A DNA stretch of 23,637 nucleotides from Alkalibaculum bacchi (lineage in GTDB: Bacteria > Bacillota > Clostridia > Eubacteriales > Alkalibacteraceae): assembly GCF_937875145.1 (NCBI RefSeq), contig NZ_CALNCS010000072.1, positions 1-23,637 of the forward strand, given 5' to 3'. The notes under the pieces are model-generated. The model was not told the DNA's origin and did no database searches. It saw only the letters and a program-made list of their open reading frames with translations. The position numbers and the translations under genes were made by a program. Position 1 is the stretch's first letter; each line of letters starts with the position of its first letter. Shown in pieces: positions 14,185 to 20,341 of the stretch.

Positions 14185-14234
14185 AAAAATAAAAAGAACC
14201 TCTGCTGAAATGATTATTCAGCGAGAGATTCTTT
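14185..14234 (-). terminator. Terminator overlapping the end of sigF
   Basis: On the minus strand the last codons of sigF (14217-14234) form the 5' arm and 14193-14209 the 3' arm of an imperfect 17-bp stem (AAAGAATCTCTCGCTGAA against TTCAGCAGAGGTTCTTT, with one bulge). A T-rich run follows. The sigF stop codon TAA lies in the loop. It separates the early sigF operon from the later spoVA operon. Confidence 0.8.
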
Positions 14235-14963
14235 GAGTTTCTTTAAAATTTTCTTTTCTAGCCTAGAGACTTGAACTTGAGAAATATTGAGTTTTTGTGC
14301 AATTTCATTTTGTGTTTTATCCTGAAAATATCGCATCATAACGATTTGTCTTTCTCTAGGAGGTAATTCCCCTATCATTTCTTTTAAGGTCAGCTTATCT
14401 AATACCTCTTCCTCCCCTTCATCCTCTGATTCGATTTTGTCGATTAACATTACAGCATTGCCATCATCATGATGAATCACTTCATAAAGGTAATCTGGAG
14501 TATAACAAGCTTCTAGGGACATGATAATTTCTTCTTTTTCTACGTCAATTTCTTTGGCAATTTCTTCAATTGTAGGCTCTCTCTTATGTTCATTAAAAAA
14601 CTGTTCCTTAACGTAGTACACTTTCTTATAGATGCTCTTTAAATTTCGATTTACTTTTATAAGGCCATCGTCTCTTAAAAAGCGTTTGATTTCTCCCATA
14701 ATCATAGGTACTGCATAAGTTGAAAACTTTACATCAAAGGACGTATCAAAATTGTCTACAGCTTTTATAAGTCCTATGCTTCCTATTTGAAATAAATCTT
14801 CTCTATCATGTCCTCGATTGAGAAATTTATTCACTACGCTATTGACTAAGCCAATATTCGCCTCAATTAAGGTTTCTTTTGCTAGTTTATCCCCTTCTTG
14901 AGCTTGTACTATTAAATTGATGGTTTGTTGGTGATTATTATATGAATACTCTTCGCTAATCAT
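14214..14963 (-). CDS. sigF: RNA polymerase sigma factor SigF (forespore-specific)
   Basis: Sigma-F is the first compartment-specific sigma factor of sporulation, active in the forespore after release from SpoIIAB. The protein has 249 residues (255 in Bacillus subtilis). It carries region 2 (HDREDLFQIGSIGLIKAVDN, then FSTYAVPMIMGEIKRFLRD), region 3 (REPTIEEIAKEIDVEKEEI) and region 4 with a helix-turn-helix (QNEIAQKLNISQVQVSRLE). ATG at 14963 has GAGGA 7 nt upstream, and the spoIIAB stop is 10 nt away. The gene order spoIIAA-spoIIAB-sigF is the canonical one and supports sigma-F over the similar sigma-G or sigma-B. The 3' end doubles as half of a terminator. Confidence 0.96.
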   Translation of the reverse strand: MISEEYSYNNHQQTINLIVQAQEGDKLAKETLIEANIGLVNSVVNKFLNRGHDREDLFQIGSIGLIKAVDNFDTSFDVKFSTYAVPMIMGEIKRFLRDDGLIKVNRNLKSIYKKVYYVKEQFFNEHKREPTIEEIAKEIDVEKEEIIMSLEACYTPDYLYEVIHHDDGNAVMLIDKIESEDEGEEEVLDKLTLKEMIGELPPRERQIVMMRYFQDKTQNEIAQKLNISQVQVSRLEKKILKKLKESLAE

Positions 14964-14973
14964 ATATAATTCC

Positions 14974-15405
14974 TCAACGATTCATAGCGCTATTAATCAT
15001 TTTTTTCATTTTGACTCTTGTCTCTACCCCAGGAATTGATTTTACTTCTACTTCATCCATAAAACTCTCCATGACTGTAAAACCCATACCAGATCTCTCC
15101 ATTTCCGGTTTTGATGTAAAAAGAGGCTCCCTTGCCTTTTCTACATCTTTAATACCTACTCCATAGTCAATTACTTCAATGATTACTGTATTTTTATCGA
15201 TTTCACAAGTAATATGTATGACTTCATCATCCCTATTGTATCCGTGAATTATGGAATTGGTTACTGCTTCCGATACAGCTGTTTTTATATCTGTAATTTC
15301 CTCAATAGTAGGATCAAGTTTTGCAGCAAAGGCAGATACTACTACTCGAGCAAAACTCTCATTATCAGATTTACTTAGTATTTCCAATTTCATTCTATTA
15401 TTCAT
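14974..15405 (-). CDS. spoIIAB: Anti-sigma-F factor and serine kinase SpoIIAB
   Basis: A 143-residue GHKL-fold ATPase that holds sigma-F inactive and phosphorylates SpoIIAA. Visible boxes: N box EAVTNSIIHGYN, G1 box VIDYGVGIKD, and G2 box RSGMGFTVMESF. A GTG three codons earlier keeps the frame, but ATG at 15405 has AGGTG 6 nt upstream and gives the normal length, so it is preferred. Its start overlaps the end of spoIIAA by 8 nt, so the partners are likely translationally coupled, which helps keep the switch proteins in fixed ratio. Confidence 0.96.
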   Translation of the reverse strand: MNNRMKLEILSKSDNESFARVVVSAFAAKLDPTIEEITDIKTAVSEAVTNSIIHGYNRDDEVIHITCEIDKNTVIIEVIDYGVGIKDVEKAREPLFTSKPEMERSGMGFTVMESFMDEVEVKSIPGVETRVKMKKMINSAMNR

Positions 15406-15751
15406 CTTCTTCACCTCTAATCGCTATTAGCGCTTTATCAAGATTAGCATACTCTTTGTAAATATTAAACAAACCTGACATTTGTAAAAGCCTTCTATTG
15501 GAATTATGAATATTAATCATTATTGGTACACCATTTTTACTTTTAATCTTCTTATATCTTCCCATAAACATACCTACTCCAGAGCTGTCCATAAAATTCA
15601 TCTGAGATAAATCAAATATTACATTTTTAAGATTATTAGAAGTAAGTAAAGAATCCACCTGATTTCGAATATCCTCAGAAGTGTGATGATCCAATTCTCC
15701 AATGATTTTAACATATAAAGAATCTTCTATAATTTTTGTCTTTAGTTCCAT
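15398..15751 (-). CDS. spoIIAA: Anti-anti-sigma factor SpoIIAA
   Basis: A 117-residue STAS-domain protein. When unphosphorylated it binds SpoIIAB and frees sigma-F; SpoIIE phosphatase, not in this window, keeps it active in the forespore. The phosphorylation loop reads FMDSSGVGMFMGRY, with the target serine at residue 56 or 57 by comparison with the Bacillus protein. ATG at 15751 has a strong AAGGAGG Shine-Dalgarno 8 nt upstream. It is the first gene of the spoIIA operon, directly behind a sigma-H-type promoter. Confidence 0.96.
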   Translation of the reverse strand: MELKTKIIEDSLYVKIIGELDHHTSEDIRNQVDSLLTSNNLKNVIFDLSQMNFMDSSGVGMFMGRYKKIKSKNGVPIMINIHNSNRRLLQMSGLFNIYKEYANLDKALIAIRGEEDE

Positions 15752-15779
15752 TAATCTGGCCTCCTTTTATACTATACTA

Positions 15780-15806
15780 GTTCTACATATTTTATAAAAA
15801 TCCTGC
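15780..15806 (-). promoter_or_regulatory. Sigma-H-type promoter for the spoIIA operon
   Basis: On the minus strand GCAGGATTT (15798-15806) matches the Bacillus sigma-H -35 pattern RNAGGAWWW at every position. After 11 nt comes GTAGAAC (15780-15786), matching the -10 pattern RNNGAAT except for the last base. The Bacillus spoIIA operon is transcribed by sigma-H with Spo0A, so position and sequence agree. I did not find a clear Spo0A box nearby. Confidence 0.75.
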
Positions 15807-15847
15807 AAAGAAATATATACAGTTTTGTCGAAGATGTAAAATTTAAA

Positions 15848-15876
15848 AATAAGGTGGCCAGATGGTCACCAAAAGC
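15848..15876 (-). repeat. Dispersed repeat, short copy C
   Basis: On the minus strand TTTTGGTGACCATCTGGCC runs on into ACCTTATT, a diverged version of the family terminal module TTTTGCTNACCACCTKAYCACC. It is also an imperfect palindrome (GGTGGCCAGATGGTCACC). It lies between the spoIIA promoter and the thiI-operon terminator, in no gene. Together with the terminator, a possible small ORF and repeat copy 4 it accounts for most of the 297-nt spoIIAA-thiI gap. Confidence 0.5.
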
Positions 15877-15882
15877 AAATAA

Positions 15883-15901
15883 AAAGCGCCTTCGGCGCTT
15901 T
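15883..15901 (-). terminator. Rho-independent terminator of the iscS-thiI transcript
   Basis: A perfect 8-bp stem AAAGCGCC / GGCGCTTT with a 3-nt loop is followed by TTATTT on the minus strand. It lies about 150 nt after thiI and immediately after the stop codon of a possible small ORF. It shares its core with the ruvB terminator. Confidence 0.8.
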
Positions 15902-15986
15902 AGTTATTTACGGTCAAGATCCGACCCTTGCGCTCAAAGATGACTTTAGCAGGCTCTAGGGTCAAAACATCAATCAGTTGCCACAT
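15900..15986 (-). CDS. Possible 28-residue small protein or gene remnant
   Basis: The frame runs from ATG at 15986 to a TAA at 15902-15900 that touches the terminator stem. It starts MWQLIDVLTLEPAKV and ends FERKGRILTVNN, a mix of hydrophobic and charged residues that looks more like protein than random AT-rich translation, and its DNA is less AT-rich than the surrounding intergenic sequence. An in-frame stop lies three codons before the ATG, and there is no good Shine-Dalgarno. It may be a microprotein co-transcribed with thiI or the tail of a lost gene cut off by repeat copy 4. I do not recognise it. Confidence 0.3.
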   Translation of the reverse strand: MWQLIDVLTLEPAKVIFERKGRILTVNN

Positions 15987-16005
15987 ATCAACAATCTATA
16001 CTTAA

Positions 16006-16051
16006 GCCACCAGTGGTGGCATCATGGTTTTGCTGACTACCTGATCACCTA
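16006..16051 (+). repeat. Stop-codon-abutting dispersed repeat, copy 4 (thiI)
   Basis: A perfect hairpin GCCACCAGTGGTGGC (16006-16020) is followed by GGTTTTGCTGACTACCTGAT and then CACCTA, a diverged terminal module. The last three bases are the complement of the thiI stop codon TAG. Confidence 0.7.
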
Positions 16052-17209
16052 AAAATGAAGTATCTCCGCATTTTTAATTGCTTCTTCAATCAGCTCATCT
16101 ACATCCGCTTTCGCTTCTTCTTCTAGAACTTTTTCTAGTTTTGGCCTTGTCTCAGGGTGTTTTGGGACGAATACGGTACAGCAGTCTTCGAATGGAAGGA
16201 TTGACGTTTCGAAGGTTTCAATTTTTTGTGCAATCTCGATGATCTCATTTTTATCCATACCAATTAAAGGCCTAAATACTGGTAGCTCTACTGCATTATT
16301 TGTGGCATTAATACTTTCCATAGTCTGGCTCGCCACTTGTCCTAGGCTTTCTCCAGATATTAAAGACATGGCCCCTTCCATATATGCAATCTTTTGGGCA
16401 ATTTTCATCATGCCACGTCTCATAAGAAGAGTAGTGTACTTTTCATTGCATTTTAAAAGCTGTTCTTGTTGGATATCTGTAAAAGAAACCACATACAGTT
16501 TCATTGGTCCTGTATAGCTACTCATAATACGAGCTAACTCCATTACTTTTTCCCGAGCTCGGTCGCTAGTATAAGGGTAGCTATGGAAGTGGACCCCTAC
16601 GACTTCTACTCCCCGTTTTGCCATCATATAACCTGCAACAGGGCTATCAATGCCTCCCGAGAGCATGAGCACTCCCTTTCCACTACAACCTACCGGCAAT
16701 CCTCCTAAACAGGGGATAATATCTGTATATATATAAGTTTTTTCCCGCACTTCAATATGGAACATGATCTGAGGTTTCTTTACGTCAACAGAAAGATTTG
16801 CATTGTTTTCTAAAAGATAACTTCCCATTTTATTATTTAAGTCCATAGACTTTATAGGAAAGGCCTTATTCGCTCTCTTGCTGCGAACTTTAAAGGTGGT
16901 CTTCTCTGTAACGACTTGATCTCCCATTAATTCTAAGGCTAATTTCTTCATTTCTTCAAAATCATTCTCAATAACATATGCTTTACTTATAGACACAATT
17001 CCAAAAACTTTTTGAAGGGCAACTACTGCTTTTTCATATTCTTCAGGTGCAAGTCGTACAATAAATCGGCCTTGTATTTTTTCTAATTTTAAGCCACTTA
17101 AGTTTTTAAGGGTGGCTTTTATATTTCTTAATAATAAATCCACGAAATAAGACTTGTTTAAGCCTTTTAAAGCAATTTCTCCATATCGAACTAATATTAC
17201 TTTTTCCAT
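16049..17209 (-). CDS. thiI: tRNA 4-thiouridine synthase ThiI
   Basis: ThiI adenylates U8 of tRNA and replaces its oxygen with sulfur, giving 4-thiouridine; in some bacteria it also feeds thiazole synthesis. The protein has 386 residues: an N-terminal ferredoxin-like and THUMP region (to about residue 165), then a PP-loop ATPase with SGGIDS (184-189) and a FEDCCTVFVPKHPETRP stretch near the end. The rhodanese domain of the E. coli enzyme is missing, as usual in Firmicutes, where a dedicated cysteine desulfurase donates the sulfur. That gene is directly upstream: its stop codon abuts this ATG, and its end holds the AGGAG ribosome-binding site. Confidence 0.97.
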   Translation of the reverse strand: MEKVILVRYGEIALKGLNKSYFVDLLLRNIKATLKNLSGLKLEKIQGRFIVRLAPEEYEKAVVALQKVFGIVSISKAYVIENDFEEMKKLALELMGDQVVTEKTTFKVRSKRANKAFPIKSMDLNNKMGSYLLENNANLSVDVKKPQIMFHIEVREKTYIYTDIIPCLGGLPVGCSGKGVLMLSGGIDSPVAGYMMAKRGVEVVGVHFHSYPYTSDRAREKVMELARIMSSYTGPMKLYVVSFTDIQQEQLLKCNEKYTTLLMRRGMMKIAQKIAYMEGAMSLISGESLGQVASQTMESINATNNAVELPVFRPLIGMDKNEIIEIAQKIETFETSILPFEDCCTVFVPKHPETRPKLEKVLEEEAKADVDELIEEAIKNAEILHF

Positions 17210-18370
17210 TTATCTTCTCCTCGTAAATTTCCTTACATTATCCACAGATTCCTTTAACATCTTAACCATATACTCTATTTCTTCAAGAGTATTATATTTA
17301 GAAAAACTAATTCTAAGAGAGCCTTCAATGTACTCATTTGACAAGTTCATGCTCTTTAAAACATGGCTTTGAGAGTTTTTCTTAGAAGTACAAGCAGAGC
17401 CTGATGAGATAAAAATTTCTTTCTTTTCTAGCAAATGCAAAAGAATTTCACTTTTTACATCTTCTATCGATATATTTAAAACGTGTGGGGCGTATTTTTC
17501 GCTTTCATCAGAGTTAAAATGAATTCCACTTAGTTCCCCTTTAAGGAGTTCTATGGCTTTCGATTTTAGCTCCTGTAAATGGTCTACTTGCTGCTGAAAC
17601 TGGGATAACTGATCTACTGCTACACCAATACCCACAACCCCCGGGAGATTTTCTGTTCCCGATCGAAATCCTCTTTCTTGGCCACCTCCAAAAAGAATTG
17701 GTTGCAACGCTAAATCTTTTCTCACATAAATAGCACCTATTCCCTTAGGCCCATGAATCTTGTGACCGCTAAATGTCAAGATATCAATCCCTTCAGATAG
17801 TGGCTCTACAGGTACTTTTCCGACTGCTTGAACACAGTCTGAATGAAAGATACAATGTGGTGATTTTTTTTTAATAATTTTGGCTATTTCGCTTGTATTC
17901 TGGATAGATCCTACTTCGTTATTTACTTTCATGATACTCACAAGTATGGTCTTGTCATCTAGGACTTCTTCTAGCTGCTCTAAATCGAGAAAACCCTTCT
18001 TATCTACGCCAATATAAAAAACATCATACCCATTACTCTCATAAGATTTAAACCCTTCTAGCACAGAAGGATGCTCTATAGCGCTAGTAATAATCTTATT
18101 TCCCAATCGCTTATTTTTGTTAATAGCACTTCTTATAGCAAGATTATTCCCTTCTGTACCTCCAGATACAAAGGTTATAGTCTTCTCATCTACCTTTAAA
18201 AAATCAGCTACTTGCTTTCTGGCCTTGTTCATAGCCTTTTCTGCCTCTAGACCCATTCTATGAAGAGAAGATGGATTCCCATAACATTCTAAAAGGTATT
18301 TGTTCATGGCAGTGACCACTTGTTCATCTGCCCTTGTCGTTGCGCTATTATCTAAATATATCAAAGACAT
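17210..18370 (-). CDS. Cysteine desulfurase (NifS/IscS family), probable sulfur donor to ThiI
   Basis: A PLP enzyme that removes sulfur from cysteine as a protein persulfide. Motifs: YLDNSATTRAD at the N-terminus, EHPSV (His near 100), SGHKIHGPKG (PLP lysine near 204), FRSGTENLPG, and SSGSACTSKK (catalytic Cys near 327). The frame opens earlier with TTG at 18388, but that has no Shine-Dalgarno; ATG at 18370 follows AAAGGA and starts the usual MSLIYLDNSATT, giving 386 residues. The spacing to that site is short (about 3 nt), so the choice is likely rather than certain. There is no iscU, sufU or iscR nearby, and coupling to thiI points to tRNA thiolation rather than general Fe-S assembly; NifZ of Bacillus is the comparable protein. 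Confidence 0.95.
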   Translation of the reverse strand: MSLIYLDNSATTRADEQVVTAMNKYLLECYGNPSSLHRMGLEAEKAMNKARKQVADFLKVDEKTITFVSGGTEGNNLAIRSAINKNKRLGNKIITSAIEHPSVLEGFKSYESNGYDVFYIGVDKKGFLDLEQLEEVLDDKTILVSIMKVNNEVGSIQNTSEIAKIIKKKSPHCIFHSDCVQAVGKVPVEPLSEGIDILTFSGHKIHGPKGIGAIYVRKDLALQPILFGGGQERGFRSGTENLPGVVGIGVAVDQLSQFQQQVDHLQELKSKAIELLKGELSGIHFNSDESEKYAPHVLNISIEDVKSEILLHLLEKKEIFISSGSACTSKKNSQSHVLKSMNLSNEYIEGSLRISFSKYNTLEEIEYMVKMLKESVDNVRKFTRRR

Positions 18371-18410
18371 ACATCCTTTCTCGCTCAATTTTTACAGTAT
18401 ATTATAGCTC

Positions 18411-19526
18411 TTATAGATCTACAATATAAATATCCCCATTAGAATTAAAGAATATCCTATTATCTTGAACAAACAGGGTAGATGGAACATCATTAAAAAT
18501 AGATAATAATGTTTGTACTTTTCCATTCTTTTTTCGAACCTTAAGATCTTTTTTTTGAGAGTAATTCTCATCTTCTTCTACAGATTCTTCAAGCCATATA
18601 TACTCTCTTTCGTCTTCTAATATATTTAAACTATGTGGATCTTTTATCTTAATTCCAGTATTGTACATTTTGCCTGAATTCATATCTATTCTCTTTATTG
18701 TATGAGTGGTGAGCAATTCTTCATCATTAATCGTGCTTTCTGTTAACTCTACTAAGAGTTGATTTTTACCGTACAAATCTAAACAATTCGCTACTCCTTC
18801 GTCCTTTAAATTTGTAATGTTTACAATACTGTTTCCCTTTAGGTTTATCATAATTAAATCTGTTGTGCTAGATGTTTCATCTTCTATATTTAATTGGTTT
18901 TCCTTTTTTACTTTTGCTAATGAAAATATTTTATTACCAGAAAAGTGTACAAAGTCTGTTACGACTAAATCGTCTCTTTTCTCTATATCAATCTCTTTTA
19001 CTTTTCCATTTGTAGAGATGATTTTATTCTTGTATTGATCCTCCTTAACGGTCTGCAATAAGAGTTGTTCCCCATTACTCGACAATATAAAGTTACGAGA
19101 CTCTTCACCTTCTAATTCGTATAAAAGCACACTTTTTCTATCTTTTAAATTCATAAGGTAAATCTTTTGATTTTTTTCATAGGCCATTGTATTCTTATCC
19201 GTAGATAATACCGCATTGTACACATCCTGAAGTAGTTCTGTTTCTTTATTTGTCTTAAGATTGTATAGGAGCAAATCAGAATCTTTTTTTAGCAAAAGCT
19301 GCTGATTATTTAAAGCCTCTACTACGATTCCTTCGCTTTGTATCCGTTTTATTTGTACAGCATCAGCACTTGAAGAAGATACGCTTTCAAAGACTTCTTC
19401 GTAATTTATTGGTGATTGAGTTTGAGCTAGACTTTCTCTGTCTTCCTCTACAACAGCTTCTTCTTTGCTGCAAGCTGTAAATAATAAAATCCCAAAGATA
19501 AAGGTTGCTATTATTAATTTTTTCAA
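18411..19526 (-). CDS. Predicted lipoprotein with beta-propeller-like repeats, function unknown
   Basis: A 371-residue protein with a lipoprotein signal peptide: basic MKKL, a hydrophobic stretch, then LFTAC with the lipidated Cys at 19. An acidic linker follows (KEEAVVEEDRES). The body has repeated beta-strand patterns such as LLLYNLKTNKETELL, KIYLMNLKDRKSVLL and DIYIVDL, similar to TolB- or WD40-type propellers, so I infer a surface-anchored propeller; no specific function follows. The start is TTG at 19526 with AGGAG 10 nt upstream, overlapping the end of the small gene before it. It is in line with dcd, the small membrane protein and the desulfurase, with gaps of at most about 40 nt. Confidence 0.75.
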   Translation of the reverse strand: MKKLIIATFIFGILLFTACSKEEAVVEEDRESLAQTQSPINYEEVFESVSSSSADAVQIKRIQSEGIVVEALNNQQLLLKKDSDLLLYNLKTNKETELLQDVYNAVLSTDKNTMAYEKNQKIYLMNLKDRKSVLLYELEGEESRNFILSSNGEQLLLQTVKEDQYKNKIISTNGKVKEIDIEKRDDLVVTDFVHFSGNKIFSLAKVKKENQLNIEDETSSTTDLIMINLKGNSIVNITNLKDEGVANCLDLYGKNQLLVELTESTINDEELLTTHTIKRIDMNSGKMYNTGIKIKDPHSLNILEDEREYIWLEESVEEDENYSQKKDLKVRKKNGKVQTLLSIFNDVPSTLFVQDNRIFFNSNGDIYIVDL

Positions 19527-19532
19527 GACCGT

Positions 19533-19733
19533 TTATCTCCTTTTTCTTTTGACTTTCTCTTTTATTCTTTTTTTCTTTATTTGCTTCTTATAATCTTTAT
19601 AATCTCCATCAAATCCTGCTTTTTTTAATTTTTTATCATTAATGTAGCAAAATTCAATATAAGCTTTTGCAATGATCCACAATAGATATAGTGTAAATAA
19701 AAATAACAATACAAATCCTACTATTTTTATCAT
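19533..19733 (-). CDS. Small membrane protein with a very basic tail, function unknown
   Basis: A 66-residue protein: a single N-terminal transmembrane helix (about residues 4-26) followed by a strongly basic tail ending in KRIKEKVKRKRR, predicted to stay in the cytoplasm where it could touch nucleic acid or lipid head groups. ATG at 19733, with AGG 8 nt upstream. It sits between dcd (9 nt) and the lipoprotein (6 nt), so it is very probably a real co-transcribed gene. I do not recognise the family. Confidence 0.7.
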   Translation of the reverse strand: MIKIVGFVLLFLFTLYLLWIIAKAYIEFCYINDKKLKKAGFDGDYKDYKKQIKKKRIKEKVKRKRR

Positions 19734-19742
19734 GGCCCTTAC

Positions 19743-20276
19743 CTACTGATCTTCATCTAAAAATACGCGACTGCCTACTGAATTTTTCTGTCCTTGATAC
19801 TTTCCCCTATAAGGATTTTCTGCAGCTTGATCCATCTGAGCAAATACCAATTGGCAGATACGTCTTCCCGATTCTAATTTAATAGGAAGTCTATTTGCAT
19901 TATACAATTCAAGGGTTATATTCCCTTCAAAACCAGGGTCGACCCAACCAGCGTTTTGTATAAAGAGTCCCATTCTACCAATTGAACTCCTACCTTCTAC
20001 AAAAGCTGTTAGATTATTTGGTAGCTTTATGTATTCTCTTGTAGTCGCCAACAAAAAAGAATTAGATGGAATGATAACTTGATCTGCTTCAAAAGAGATG
20101 TACTTGATCTCATCGGTCATAGACATAGCTTCGATTCTGTTTTCATCTAATTTTAAAAAGTGATTACCTAATCGAATATCCACAGACGCCGGTTGTATCT
20201 GTCCTTTATCAAGAGGATTGATTTCTAGTTCCTTTTTATTGATTAATTCCATGATTTTTTTGTCTGATAAAATCAT
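19743..20276 (-). CDS. dcd: dCTP deaminase (possibly bifunctional with dUTPase activity)
   Basis: A 177-residue trimeric enzyme that deaminates dCTP to dUTP on the way to dTMP. Family blocks: IQPASVDIRLG, the EGRSSIGRMGLFIQNAGW stretch (94-111) and DPGFEGNITLELYN, whose Glu123 matches the catalytic glutamate of E. coli Dcd. Some members also hydrolyse dUTP to dUMP; whether this one does cannot be decided by eye. ATG at 20276 has a strong GGAGG 8 nt upstream. It follows mutS2 after 65 nt of proline- and threonine-like low-complexity DNA with no clear promoter or terminator. Confidence 0.95.
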   Translation of the reverse strand: MILSDKKIMELINKKELEINPLDKGQIQPASVDIRLGNHFLKLDENRIEAMSMTDEIKYISFEADQVIIPSNSFLLATTREYIKLPNNLTAFVEGRSSIGRMGLFIQNAGWVDPGFEGNITLELYNANRLPIKLESGRRICQLVFAQMDQAAENPYRGKYQGQKNSVGSRVFLDEDQ

Positions 20277-20341
20277 TTATTTTACCTCCTTTTTTTGGTT
20301 GGTTTGTTGGTCAGTCGTAGGTTGTTCCTTACCATCTGCTT

